Origin: Polaromonas sp. | GTDB taxonomy: Bacteria; Pseudomonadota; Gammaproteobacteria; Burkholderiales; Burkholderiaceae_C | Direction: 5' to 3' | Length of the DNA: 64,000 nucleotides | Assembly (NCBI GenBank): GCA_030655515.1 | Contig: JAURVI010000044.1 | Location: 1-64,000 of the forward strand | Part shown: positions 36,107 through 45,903 of the stretch, piece by piece | How positions within the stretch are numbered: the first letter of the stretch is position 1 | Layout of the letters: the number at the start of each line of letters is the position of its first letter | Notes under the pieces: generated by a model | The model's database searches: none | The model's input: only the letters and a program-made list of their open reading frames with translations | What the model was told of the DNA's origin: nothing | Translations under genes and position numbers: made by a program

Positions 36107-36796
36107 TCAAGCCGCGTAGTAAAGCACCGCAATAAAGTGGCAAACCGTGCCGGCCGCCACAAACAGGTGCCACACAAAATGCCCGTAACGCAGCCGCCCG
36201 TCCAACGCAAAAAAAGCCACGCCCAGCGTGTAGGCCAAGCCGCCGGCGAACAGCCAGAACAGTCCCCAGCCGGGCATGAGTTGCCACATGGGTTTGATGG
36301 CAATCACGGCAACCCAGCCCATGGCGAGGTAGAGCACGGTCGAAACGCGGGGGTAGCGTATGCCGGCCACAGCCTTGACCGCGACGCCCGCGAGCGCCAT
36401 GGCCCAGACCAGTCCGAACAAGGTCCAGCCCCAGGGACCGCGCAGCACGCCAAGCGTAAACGGCGTGTAGGTGCCTGCAATCAGCAGGTAAATTGCGCCG
36501 TGGTCGAGAATCTGGAACACCTGCTTGGCGCGTGCGGCCCGTCGCATGGGAAGGGCGTGGTACAGCATGGAGGTGAAGTAAAGCAGCACCATGGTCACCG
36601 CAAAAATACTGGCACCGACGATGTCGGCGGCACCGCCGCGCTGCGCCGCGGCCACCACCAGGAAAGGCGCGGCGATCAGGGCGGCCAGCAGGGCCGCGCC
36701 GTGGCTGATGCTGTTGGCGATTTCCTCGCCCAGCGACTGCGGCCTGTCCTGCGGCAAGGCCGCAGTGATACCCAAAGTCGCGGCCGGGGCGGTCAT
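36107..36796 (-). CDS. Hemolysin III family membrane protein (PAQR-type)
   Basis: The 229-residue protein has seven predicted membrane segments and the conserved PAQR residues: GEEIANSISHG, TSMLYHALP, ILDHGAIYLLIAGTYTPF and a C-terminal YGHFVWHLFVAAGTVCHF. These His and Asp residues form a zinc site in the family. Members are linked to membrane homeostasis; the hemolysin name comes from a Bacillus protein and need not imply toxicity. It overlaps the DUF349 gene by 4 bp (ATGA), so they are one unit. Confidence 0.9.
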   Translation of the reverse strand: MTAPAATLGITAALPQDRPQSLGEEIANSISHGAALLAALIAAPFLVVAAAQRGGAADIVGASIFAVTMVLLYFTSMLYHALPMRRAARAKQVFQILDHGAIYLLIAGTYTPFTLGVLRGPWGWTLFGLVWAMALAGVAVKAVAGIRYPRVSTVLYLAMGWVAVIAIKPMWQLMPGWGLFWLFAGGLAYTLGVAFFALDGRLRYGHFVWHLFVAAGTVCHFIAVLYYAA

Positions 36797-39582
36797 CGCT
36801 TGAGCAGCGCTTTCAGCACGTTCTGCAAACGCCTGGCAGGGGCGGCGTCATAAGGCGCGGCCAGCACTTTGGCGATGTCCTGACCCCAGGTCTGCGCCGG
36901 TGTCGGGTCATGGCGTTTGGTGAGCAGCACCAGTTGCAACATACGGCGCGCGCTCAGGTGTTCGGCAGGGGTCGGCAACTCGGCAGCAATTTCCAGACGC
37001 AGCAGGGTTTCAAACACATCACCCTTGGGGGCGGCACCCAGTGCCTGGGTCCAGGCACTGCGTGTGACCGGTGTGACCTGTTTGCCCAATTCCTGAGCGC
37101 CTGGCAGCAGCGCCGGGTCGCGTTTTTCCCAGGCGCCCAGCAAATGGGTAAGCACCTCGCCGTGCGCCTGCTCGGTCAGCTTTTTCAGCGCATGCTGGGC
37201 ATGGTCGAAGGCTTCGCGCTGGGCGCGGAAGGCGGCATCGCCCAGGCGCGGGCCGCGTTCTTCGTAAGCCGGGCGCTCGCTGAAACGGCCGCGCTCTTCA
37301 CGCTCGGCGCGGTAGGGTTCGAACTTGTTGTCGGCCGGGCGCGCGCCGCGCCCATCGGGCTTGCCGCCGGGGCGGGCCTCCTTGCGGTCGCCGAACTTAC
37401 CGCCGCGGCCTGCGGCCATGGGTTCGGCCTTTTTCATGCCGGGACGGTCGTCGCCGCGCATGGCAATCACCGGCTTGGCGGGTTTGGGCGGCACAACGAA
37501 GGGCGCCGGTGTTGCGGGTTCTGCGTGCTCTGCCGGCTCCGCCTGTTCCGCTATCGTTTCAGGAGCCTCCTGCGAAGGTGCATCGATGGATAGCGCCTGA
37601 TTTGCCTCTAAATTTGGAGTGGCTTCAGTGCTTTCAGCGGTTGCGGCCTCTGCTTGAGGAGCCGCCGGGGCGGGAGGTGCGGGCGGCGCGTACTGGCCAC
37701 GCAGCGCCGCTTCCAGGTCGGCCATCGCGGCGCGGATTTTTTGCGCATCGCCGGTCACGTTGGCGGCATCCAGCGCTTTGGACAGCGCCAGCACCAGGCG
37801 GTCATGTTCACCCAGCGCCGACGCCGCTTTTTCGCGCTCGGCCGTCTTGCGCTGGAAGGCGTCGTCAATCGGTTTGCGGAAAGCGTCCCAGAGTTTTTGC
37901 TCCTGCTTGCGCTCGATCGGCACGCTTTGCGCCTCATGCTGCCAGCGCTGCTGCAAAGCCTTGACCGCATCGATGCGCAATTGCGGCTCGGCGCCCAGCA
38001 CCTGCGCCTCTTCAATCATGGCTTTGCGTTGCGCCAGGCTTTCGGCCCGCGCGGCCTTCAGCGGCGCGTCGGCGGCGTCCATGGCCGCCTTCCAGAGCGG
38101 CTGAATTTCGGCAAAGGCTTTCTCATTCAGGTGGCCGGCCGCCGTCCACTTCTCGACGAAACCGTTGAGGCTGCGTATCTGGTGCTTCCAGTCGGTGTTG
38201 CCGGCGTTGGCCGCAGCCCAGGCCAACACTTCGTCGATCAGTGTGCGGCGCTCGGCCTTGATGATTTCCGTCTGTTCCTTGGCTTTTTCCAGCCAGGTTT
38301 CCACCACTTTGTGGGCTTCGTTGCAAGCCTCGTCGAAACGCTTCCAGAGCGCATGGTTGGGCGTGCCGCCCTGGTCGCTGGTTTTCCAGAGCTCGCGCAT
38401 CGCGCGCAGCGCATCCTGCTGCTTGCGGCCGCCCATCGGTTTGAGCACCAGCGCTTCGGCTTTGGCGACCAGCTCTTCACGAATCTGGTCGGCCCGCCAG
38501 CGCTGCCAGCCTTCGAGCTCACCGGCCGCCGTCAGCGCGGCGTGGGCCGCGGCTTCCAGCGCGGCGTCGATGTTGCGGATGTTGTCCTTGAGCGCCTGGC
38601 GCAAATCAGCCGCCGCTTTCGGCGTGGCCTTGCCATGGCCGTCACCGACCGCTTGCTCCAGATTAGCCAGCGCCGCCTGCACGATGGCGGCGGACCTGGC
38701 GCGCATTTCCTGGAGCACCGCCGGGTCGAGTTTGACCTTGGGCGCGCGCGCCGGTCTGTCGCCTTCCGGCGCGTCGGCTGCGCGCTGCGCGCCGCGGGTG
38801 CTGCGCAGCTCATCGGCCCATACTGGCACCGCAGGCAGCGGTGCAGCCGCGTCTTCAGCAGCCGCCATGGCCAGTGACAAAGCGCCCTGAAAGGCTTCCC
38901 ACACGGCCAGCAACTGGCCGCGCGAGGCGTCCAGTTGCGGCGGGAACTTGGCGTCCACGCTGGGCCAGTTGCTGTCTTGCGCAAGCTCGTCGGCCTGGGC
39001 CTGCCAGTGCGTCACGTCGGCGCGCAACGCGTCCCACACGGCCTGGGCATCGCGCCAAGGTTTGGTCGACAGTACTTCGATACGCTGGGCAATCAGCACG
39101 GCGGCCTCGCGCTGCACCTGGGTGCGGTGCTGCAGGTCTTCAATGGTCTTGACGCGATCAGCGAGCTGCACTTTCAAACCGGCCAGCGGCGCGCGGGACA
39201 GCGGCGCGCCGGCTTTGGCGGCGTCACGCTGCCAGGCCAGCGCATCGGCCATGTTGAGTTTTTTCAGGACCAGCAAGGCGTTGCCTTTTTCGGCCCACTC
39301 GGCCGCCACGGCTTCCTGGCTCTTGAGGCGTTTGGCTTCGTCGAGCTTTTCCTTGAGCGGCTTGGCCGCGCCCTTGTCGCGGTTGGCCAGGTCCTTGTAG
39401 ACCTCGGCCATCTGCTCGGCACCGGGCTCGGTGGCCAGCCACGCGCGGATGCGCGCCGTGCGCTCGCCGGAGGTAGGCGCTGAAAAAGCACCGCCCGTGA
39501 GGTCGTCCAGCGAATGGCTGTCAGCCGGTTGGGTGGAAGGCGTTTTCACGGCGGAATTGTCAAGCTTGGCAGATGTGGACAT
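36793..39582 (-). CDS. Large DUF349 repeat protein
   Basis: The 929-residue protein is highly charged and helical, with repeated blocks such as WRDAKAAG, LWKAAMDAADAPLKAARAES and LWDAFRKPIDDAFQRKTAERE. These are typical DUF349 repeats with conserved tryptophans. Residues about 650-800 form a Pro/Ala/Glu-rich and Gly/Arg-rich linker (GGKFGDRKEARPGGKPDGRG). A C-terminal helical domain ends with KALLKR. DUF349 proteins are cytoplasmic with poorly known roles in envelope or ribosome-linked stress. The start at 39582 (MSTSAK) is preferred; 39597 is in frame. It overlaps the hemolysin III gene. Confidence 0.85.
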   Translation of the reverse strand: MSTSAKLDNSAVKTPSTQPADSHSLDDLTGGAFSAPTSGERTARIRAWLATEPGAEQMAEVYKDLANRDKGAAKPLKEKLDEAKRLKSQEAVAAEWAEKGNALLVLKKLNMADALAWQRDAAKAGAPLSRAPLAGLKVQLADRVKTIEDLQHRTQVQREAAVLIAQRIEVLSTKPWRDAQAVWDALRADVTHWQAQADELAQDSNWPSVDAKFPPQLDASRGQLLAVWEAFQGALSLAMAAAEDAAAPLPAVPVWADELRSTRGAQRAADAPEGDRPARAPKVKLDPAVLQEMRARSAAIVQAALANLEQAVGDGHGKATPKAAADLRQALKDNIRNIDAALEAAAHAALTAAGELEGWQRWRADQIREELVAKAEALVLKPMGGRKQQDALRAMRELWKTSDQGGTPNHALWKRFDEACNEAHKVVETWLEKAKEQTEIIKAERRTLIDEVLAWAAANAGNTDWKHQIRSLNGFVEKWTAAGHLNEKAFAEIQPLWKAAMDAADAPLKAARAESLAQRKAMIEEAQVLGAEPQLRIDAVKALQQRWQHEAQSVPIERKQEQKLWDAFRKPIDDAFQRKTAEREKAASALGEHDRLVLALSKALDAANVTGDAQKIRAAMADLEAALRGQYAPPAPPAPAAPQAEAATAESTEATPNLEANQALSIDAPSQEAPETIAEQAEPAEHAEPATPAPFVVPPKPAKPVIAMRGDDRPGMKKAEPMAAGRGGKFGDRKEARPGGKPDGRGARPADNKFEPYRAEREERGRFSERPAYEERGPRLGDAAFRAQREAFDHAQHALKKLTEQAHGEVLTHLLGAWEKRDPALLPGAQELGKQVTPVTRSAWTQALGAAPKGDVFETLLRLEIAAELPTPAEHLSARRMLQLVLLTKRHDPTPAQTWGQDIAKVLAAPYDAAPARRLQNVLKALLKR

Positions 39583-39907
39583 GGAAAAACGAAGCATATA
39601 AAAATGATTGAGGCCGAAGAAGCGAGGATCTTCAGGGATCGGGAAATTGCAGACTCGCCCTCCGGGCCGATGGCTTCAACAGGGAAAGGCAGGAACAGCG
39701 TACAAAAGAGGAGCCGCAGGACAAAACCCGCACCCCCCACCCAAGCTTCAGAAACAAAGCACTGCGGGTATTTTCGCTGTTTTTAAAACGCCGCCAATTA
39801 GGGCTTGTTCGGGCGCTTCGCTTGCCCTTCGGAGGCAGGCCGATCTGCGAGGCAACGACGCACACTGCGGCGCACAGCACAAAGCGAAATGGTTGTTGGC
39901 AGGCCCC

Positions 39908-40080
39908 AAAAGAAAAGCCCCGGTCAGCAGAGGGCCGGCCGGGGCTGACGGCGGGCGTGATGCTCATGCCGTCGGGCTTCGCAAAGAAGAGAAGTTCGTC
40001 TCCAGTGCGATGGGAGCAAGTGATTGCTCCCAGGTTGACCGGGATTGGCTACCCGGCGAATGCTTGAGGTACTCAAGCCC
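39908..40080 (-). ncRNA. Candidate structured small RNA with intrinsic terminator
   Basis: Read on the minus strand, the region contains successive stable hairpins: GCTTGAG-TAC-CTCAAGC, CCGGG...CCCGG, and a perfect 9-bp stem TGGGAGCAA-TCAC-TTGCTCCCA (40011-40032). It ends with a terminator stem GCCCCGG/CCGGGGC (39917-39945) followed by CTTTTCTTTT. A promoter-like pair lies just upstream. The length is about 170 nt. No match to tmRNA, RNase P RNA, SRP RNA or 6S RNA was recognised. It could be a free small RNA or a leader of the downstream DUF349 gene about 325 bp away. Confidence 0.6.
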
Positions 40081-40084
40081 TTGC

Positions 40085-40113
40085 AGCCTAAACCTCCGGC
40101 AGGCAGCGCGCAA
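40085..40113 (-). promoter_or_regulatory. Promoter-like element for the small RNA
   Basis: On the minus strand TTGCGC (40108-40113) and TAGGCT (40085-40090) are separated by 17 bases, the ideal spacing for a sigma-70 promoter. A/T-rich DNA (TTTTTAATTGCAAATTT) lies just upstream. Transcription would begin near 40078-40080. The -10 box matches the consensus only partly. Confidence 0.45.
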
Positions 40114-40564
40114 GTGGAAATTTGCAATTAAAAACCGGACGCCGATTGCGATTTTCTTGCGCTTTGACATCTTGCGGTCTTGTCCTGCATACAGATCAGC
40201 GTCACACGACGTGACGCGTCGAACAGGTCTGTTCGAATGTTCCGGCACTTTCTTCAAAAAAATACCGCAATTGCTTGAGATACCAACCAATTACTGACAA
40301 AACGTGCGGCGCAAGCTGAAACCTGGCGTCATGGCCTTGACTTAGGGCAAGCTCTCAAAAAACCTGCGAAGCAGCCAAAACCGGGGCGTTTGAGTCAAAA
40401 ATCAGCTCATATATTCTTTTTTGAATATAACAAATTTAAATAATAGTATTGACAAGTTATTTAGACCGCTCATAAAATTCGCCGTCCCAAGGAAAGCCAA
40501 GGGACGATCCGAACCCGGCAAAGTCAGACAAGGGGTCAACACCCGCAAGGGCGTTATTGAGTTA

Positions 40565-40654
40565 TTGGGGTCAGACACCCATTTCGCTGCGATGCATTGC
40601 ACCGCACCCGCAGGGCGAGCCAATAGGCTCGGCGAATTTGGGCTCCGACCCCAA
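40565..40654. repeat. Short element bounded by TTGGGGTC inverted ends
   Basis: TTGGGGTCAGA (40565-40575) and TCCGACCCCAA (40644-40654) are 11-base inverted ends with one mismatch around 68 bases. Ends of this type, GGGGTCGGAGCCC-like, are known around REP-associated transposase genes and REP-type elements in proteobacteria. No transposase is present, so it is a remnant or a non-autonomous element. Confidence 0.55.
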
Positions 40655-40709
40655 AAACTCCAATCAAAGCGCAAGGCTCAAAAAGCTGGTGCGCGTAGAA
40701 AGGAGTGCT

Positions 40710-41588
40710 ATGACAGCGCTAGAACCATCAAGCTCCGCATCCTTGGTGCGAGCCATTCAGAAAAGCGTCGGCGACAGTTTTGCAAGCATTGCAAACCCTA
40801 TTACCCACGGCTTTTTTGAAATTACCCACAACAGCTTTGCACTGCTCGGCTTGGCCGTTGTGTTTGCAGTGATCACCCTGACCGCCCAGCCCGACCTGCG
40901 CGAGGCCGGCGAATCCAGGCTGACGGCCTGGCTCCTCGAGCGCCAGGAAGCGGCGATTGGCTTTACCGAGCCCGGCGCCATTGACCGGGCCACGGCAGCC
41001 AACCCCAAAGACCTGCCCCGGCAGCAGGCTGCGGTGGCTTTCTGGCTCAGCAGAAAGTACGGCGTGGCGCCAGAACCCTTGAGCGTGCTGGTGGCAGAAG
41101 CCTTTGAAATCGGCAAAAAAGCCAAGCTCGACCCCACGCTGATCCTGGCCATCATGGCGATTGAATCGGGCTTCAACCCGTTTGCACAGAGTCCGGTGGG
41201 CGCCCAGGGCCTGATGCAGGTGATGACCAAGATTCACCACGCCAAGTATGAAAACTTCGGCGGCAAGCTGGCGGCCTTTGACCCGGTGACCAATCTTCGC
41301 GTCGGCGTCAAGGTGCTGCAGGAATGCATCGCCCGCGCAGGCTCGGTGGAAGCCGGACTGAAATTCTACGTGGGTGCGGCGAATATGGAAAGCGACGGCG
41401 GCTATGCAGCCAAAGTCATGGCCGAGCATGCCCGGCTGCTGGCCGTGGTCAGTGGCCGTGTACCCGCCTACGGCCCGGCGGTGCGTGCGCCCCACGCCAT
41501 CCCGGCATCCCTGCCGCTCAAGCCCGAGGAGCCAGGCCTGCCGGACGACAAGACCGGCGAAAAAATTGCCGGCCTGGCGCTGTCCTGA
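40710..41588 (+). CDS. Lytic transglycosylase (SLT domain), membrane-anchored
   Basis: The 292-residue protein has one N-terminal membrane segment (FALLGLAVVFAVITLTA) and an SLT domain with the catalytic glutamate in LAIMAIESGFNPFA and the GAQGLMQVM motif. It cleaves peptidoglycan glycan strands with anhydro-sugar formation, probably in the periplasm anchored to the inner membrane. The ATG at 40710 is chosen because AAAGGAG precedes it by four bases; the frame is open upstream without similarity. No operon partner upstream. Confidence 0.88.
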   Translation: MTALEPSSSASLVRAIQKSVGDSFASIANPITHGFFEITHNSFALLGLAVVFAVITLTAQPDLREAGESRLTAWLLERQEAAIGFTEPGAIDRATAANPKDLPRQQAAVAFWLSRKYGVAPEPLSVLVAEAFEIGKKAKLDPTLILAIMAIESGFNPFAQSPVGAQGLMQVMTKIHHAKYENFGGKLAAFDPVTNLRVGVKVLQECIARAGSVEAGLKFYVGAANMESDGGYAAKVMAEHARLLAVVSGRVPAYGPAVRAPHAIPASLPLKPEEPGLPDDKTGEKIAGLALS

Positions 41589-41644
41589 CAGGTCTTTGGC
41601 GCCGGGTTACGGGGCAAAACGCCAACTCCGCTACACTAGGGACT

Positions 41645-41766
41645 GTGCGCGACTGGCGATAGGCAAATCCCCTGCCTCTGAGGGCGTTTGCTGACGTGGG
41701 ATACCACTGGGAAGCGCACCGCTGACGTCCTCGGTGACAACAGCGTTCAGCCGTTCGCCTGGGCAG
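41645..41766 (+). promoter_or_regulatory. ZTP (ZMP/ZTP, pfl-type) riboswitch in front of glyA
   Basis: The leader shows the ZTP aptamer layout. P1 is GTGCGC (41645-41650) paired with GCGCAC (41714-41719), with GACTGGCGAT right after the 5' strand. The conserved GTGGGATACCACTGGGAAGCG block follows in two steps (GTGGGATACCAC, then TGGGAAGCG), and the 3' pseudoknot half is CCGTTCGCCTGGGCA (41752-41766). A TACACT box at 41632 could be the -10 element. ZTP riboswitches sense the purine intermediate that builds up when 10-formyl-folate is scarce and turn on one-carbon genes. GlyA feeds that pool, so the target is sensible. Recognised by eye, not by covariance model. Confidence 0.75.
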
Positions 41767-41815
41767 CCCTTGTTTTATTCCAGCAATAACAGGGACCACG
41801 TCTTGAAGGACTGCC

Positions 41816-43075
<1,260 letters not shown>

Positions 43076-43103
43076 ATTGTGTTTTTGACGTGGCGATAGA
43101 CCC

Positions 43104-43553
43104 ATGAAATGCCCCTTCTGCGGCAACCTTGAAACCCAGGTCGTCGAAACGCGGGTGTCGGAAGACGCAGATTTCATACGCCGTCGCCGCCAGTGCGGCG
43201 CGTGTGAAAAACGCTTCACCACCTACGAGCGTCCCGACGTCAACTTCCCGGCCATTGTCAAAAAAGACGGCCGCCGCATCGAGTACAAACGCAGCAAAAT
43301 CCTCGGCTCCATGAGCCTCGCGCTGCGCAAGCGTCCCGTCAGCACCGAACAGGTGGACGCTGCGATTGAGCGGATTGAAGAAAAGCTGCTGAACCTGGGA
43401 CTCCGGGAGGTGCCTTCCACCCGACTCGGCGAGCTTGTCATGCGCGAGCTGAAAAAGCTCGACAAAGTCGCTTACGTGCGCTTTGCCAGCGTGTACCGCA
43501 GCTTTGAGGACATCGACGAGTTCAAAACGCTGGTCGATGAAGTTCGGCGCTGA
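43104..43553 (+). CDS. nrdR: Transcriptional repressor NrdR
   Basis: The 149-residue protein has the N-terminal zinc ribbon ([13 protein letters not shown], then [12 protein letters not shown]) and an ATP-cone domain ([36 protein letters not shown]). NrdR senses ATP/dATP and represses ribonucleotide reductase genes. It follows glyA in the same direction. Length is normal (E. coli 149). Confidence 0.96.
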   Translation: MKCPFCGNLETQVVETRVSEDADFIRRRRQCGACEKRFTTYERPDVNFPAIVKKDGRRIEYKRSKILGSMSLALRKRPVSTEQVDAAIERIEEKLLNLGLREVPSTRLGELVMRELKKLDKVAYVRFASVYRSFEDIDEFKTLVDEVRR

Positions 43554-43618
43554 TACTGCGACCCGGAAGCATCAAATTAGGCTGGATGCGGGATTGCAGG
43601 ACTTGACCCCGCTCCCGC

Positions 43619-44947
43619 CTACAGCCCGTATTGCGCCCGCACCAGATGCGCGATGCCGATGCGCTCGAGCACCGGCATCGGGCACAGGAAAGTGACACGC
43701 ACCACCCCGGGCAGCCGGGCAATCTCGATGGAGCCGGTGATGGTGGCGCGGTTCAGGATTTCGTCGTAAGGCAGGCCGGTGGCCTTGGCGGCGCGCTCCA
43801 GACCATTCGTGGTGGCCTCGTTGAGGTTGGCGCCGGAGCCGATGAAGGTAATCGGGGCATTGTCCTCAAGAGGTACGCCGCCGAAACGCTGCGCCAGGGC
43901 GTGCGCCTTCTCCCGCAATTCCGGGGTGATGGGGCGCGCCAGCAGCGGCAAGTCCTCCAGGCGCTGCAGCAGGATCGGCCCGTCGAGGGTCAGCCCCTTG
44001 ATAACCTCCACTTGCAGTTCCACCTCGCCCGCCACGTCGGTAGTATGCACGGCGATCTCGCCATTGCCCTGCTGGGCGTGCATGTCCCCGATATAGATGC
44101 CCCCACCCGGCACCTTCACCGGGCAGATGACGACGGCGCCGGCCCGCACCGAATTGGCATCCATGTGGCCGTCCGTCTTGTGGCGGTTCAGTTCCTCCTG
44201 GCTCATGCCGTATTTGTGCGGGGCGTTGATGAGGAAAGCGCCGAAATCACCGCAGTTGTGGGAGTCCGGCAGGTCGCGTGACGGCGTGGTGCCGATGTTG
44301 CCCATGAAGGGCTGCATGCGTGAGACCAGGCCGACGATGTCGGCCTCCGCGAACGACAGGATCGAGTGCTGTTGCGATGCGGCAGGCAGGCGGGCAAATT
44401 GTTTCGCGTCTTTGGCGATGCGTTCGGCGATGTCCTTGCTGACCGTCACCGCGACCTGATTTTCCTGATCGAAAACAATGACATAACCATTGGTGAAGCG
44501 AAACGCACTCACCTCCGCGCCGCACACGTCGCAATGCACCGCCTGCTGCCCGATGCCTTCCAGATGGGTGGCAGGGCTTTGGGTGCCGCACTGGGGACAG
44601 AGCTTGGCGACAAAGGGGTCGCCCAGGTAGCGGCCGTCCACGAATTGCATCACCCCGGAAGAAGTGGCCAGCGAGGTCACTTCCACGCGCTTGAGCTTGA
44701 GGGCAATGGCATCGCCGACGGCGGCGCCTGCCACCGCCACGGGCTGGGTGACTTCATGGCCGCCCTGGAATTTCGGCGTGATCATCGGCCCCCAGCAACC
44801 GGGCGCCGTGCTGGCGACAATGGTACCGCCGTCTTTCACCGGACCGGACATTTTCAGGCTGGGACCGACAAGGCCGCCAGTAAAGGTGTTGACCCGCACC
44901 ATGTCCTGGGACACGGGGGATTTCAAGGTTAGGGTTTCGACCGACAT
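43619..44947 (-). CDS. Acetamidase/formamidase family hydrolase with zinc-ribbon insert
   Basis: The 442-residue protein belongs to the FmdA/AmdA family, with SAPGCWGP-like ASTAPGCWGPMI, PFMGNIGTTPSRDLPDSHNCGD, and GGGIYIGDMHAQQGNGEI. These enzymes hydrolyse short amides to ammonia and acid. An insert near residues 118-145 has two CxxC pairs (LCPQCGTQ and HCDVCGAE) and looks like a zinc ribbon. AAGGAGGAAGG precedes the start at 44947. No transporter for amides lies next to it, so its physiological amide is unknown. Confidence 0.85.
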   Translation of the reverse strand: MSVETLTLKSPVSQDMVRVNTFTGGLVGPSLKMSGPVKDGGTIVASTAPGCWGPMITPKFQGGHEVTQPVAVAGAAVGDAIALKLKRVEVTSLATSSGVMQFVDGRYLGDPFVAKLCPQCGTQSPATHLEGIGQQAVHCDVCGAEVSAFRFTNGYVIVFDQENQVAVTVSKDIAERIAKDAKQFARLPAASQQHSILSFAEADIVGLVSRMQPFMGNIGTTPSRDLPDSHNCGDFGAFLINAPHKYGMSQEELNRHKTDGHMDANSVRAGAVVICPVKVPGGGIYIGDMHAQQGNGEIAVHTTDVAGEVELQVEVIKGLTLDGPILLQRLEDLPLLARPITPELREKAHALAQRFGGVPLEDNAPITFIGSGANLNEATTNGLERAAKATGLPYDEILNRATITGSIEIARLPGVVRVTFLCPMPVLERIGIAHLVRAQYGL

Positions 44948-45152
44948 CGCCTTCCTCCTTCGTGCGCACCCCGCAGCGGGACGCGCCATGGTTGCCGACA
45001 AGACAGCAAAGCCGTCTCCTCGGGTCGGATCAGTATAGACCGCCGGCGCGCATTGCGCATGACGTATTCGTACCACGGCGATCAGGATTTCTACGGATTT
45101 TTATATTCCCGATTACACGGCTTTATGCGCCCCGAGTGAGGTCAGGCGCTGA

Positions 45153-45713
45153 CTATAGCGGGCAATGCGCCACCTTGCTCTTCACAGTACGGGGCCGTCC
45201 TGCGCTGCTGATCACAATCTGGCGGGCCTCCACACGGGTAGCAGACTCCGGGCAGACCGTGAGCGTGCCCGCCTGGAATGCGCCCGACGTGTAGCGGGTC
45301 GTCCCCATCGGGGTGTAAGACACATAGCTGATCACCGGGTCGTTGCCAGTCAGCCGAATGGGCTGCGGCAGTGCCTGCTCCCGCGACAAAATGACCTCAC
45401 CCGCATCCGGCGAAGCATTGTTGTTGGCGTCGTGAAACACGATCCAGCCCTGCTCCCACCCGCCCGTGCTGGCGCAGGAGTCACCCGCGGCCGACTTGCA
45501 GAGCACGACCCGGCCATTGCGCTTGATGGCTTCGCTGCGTGCAAGGTGGATGCTGGACAGGAGCGAATTGATCCCGGCGCTTAATCGCAGGGAATCAGCA
45601 AAGCCAGACATGGCCGGAGCCGCCAGCGTTTGAAGCACCGCCACAATCGCCAGCAGCACCAGCAGCTCGATCAACGTGACACCGCCAGAGCGGGAATGCC
45701 CCTGCCTGCCCAT
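45153..45713 (-). CDS. Type IV pilus minor pilin, FimT/GspH-like
   Basis: The 186-residue prepilin has the type III signal SGG|VTLIELLVLLAIVAVLQT, with glutamate at position five of the mature protein. It continues with the FimT/GspH pattern LLSSIHLARSEAIKRNGRV. Such minor pilins prime pilus assembly or bind DNA. It lies 190 bp downstream of pilY1 on the same strand, so it may have its own promoter. It is a second FimU-like protein besides the one at 52375. Confidence 0.85.
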   Translation of the reverse strand: MGRQGHSRSGGVTLIELLVLLAIVAVLQTLAAPAMSGFADSLRLSAGINSLLSSIHLARSEAIKRNGRVVLCKSAAGDSCASTGGWEQGWIVFHDANNNASPDAGEVILSREQALPQPIRLTGNDPVISYVSYTPMGTTRYTSGAFQAGTLTVCPESATRVEARQIVISSAGRPRTVKSKVAHCPL

Positions 45714-45903
45714 ACCCGCCTCCCCCGGATAAGTTGAGGCCGGTCTTGCGTCGGCCCAGCGTCCCTGTCTCGCGCTTGGAGACAGGGTTCTGGCCGCATC
45801 CTAGCGCTGGGACTGGGCGCTTGTCATCCTGCAATTGGGGGAGGAGAATTCATTCAGCGTCATTGGCGAGGTACGGCCAACCGTGGCGTCGATCAAGCAT
45901 GTC

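Larger units (their letters stand above)
39583..40709. other. Long intergenic region between the DUF349 and transglycosylase genes
   Basis: About 1.1 kb without a credible protein gene. Open frames at 39608-40297 (plus) and 39964-40290 (minus) have no domain character. The region contains the candidate small RNA (39908-40080), its promoter-like element, an A/T-rich stretch at 40400-40470 that is unlike the rest of the window, and the short inverted-repeat element at 40565-40654. Bases 39600-39900 hold nothing identified. Confidence 0.6.

Noticed and set aside
37560-37625. Possible repeat-derived peptide in the DUF349 linker (NLEANQALSIDAPSQ)
   Set aside because: It vaguely resembles a short Comamonadaceae repeat, but no second copy in the window supports it and the linker is low-complexity anyway.
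39908-40080. Assignment of the structured RNA as 6S RNA, tmRNA or RNase P RNA
   Set aside because: It lacks the single long hairpin with central bubble of 6S, the tRNA-like ends of tmRNA and the conserved blocks of RNase P RNA.
39608-40297. 229-codon plus-strand frame in the long intergenic gap
   Set aside because: No ribosome-binding site, no domain, odd composition, and it overlaps a strongly structured RNA candidate on the other strand.
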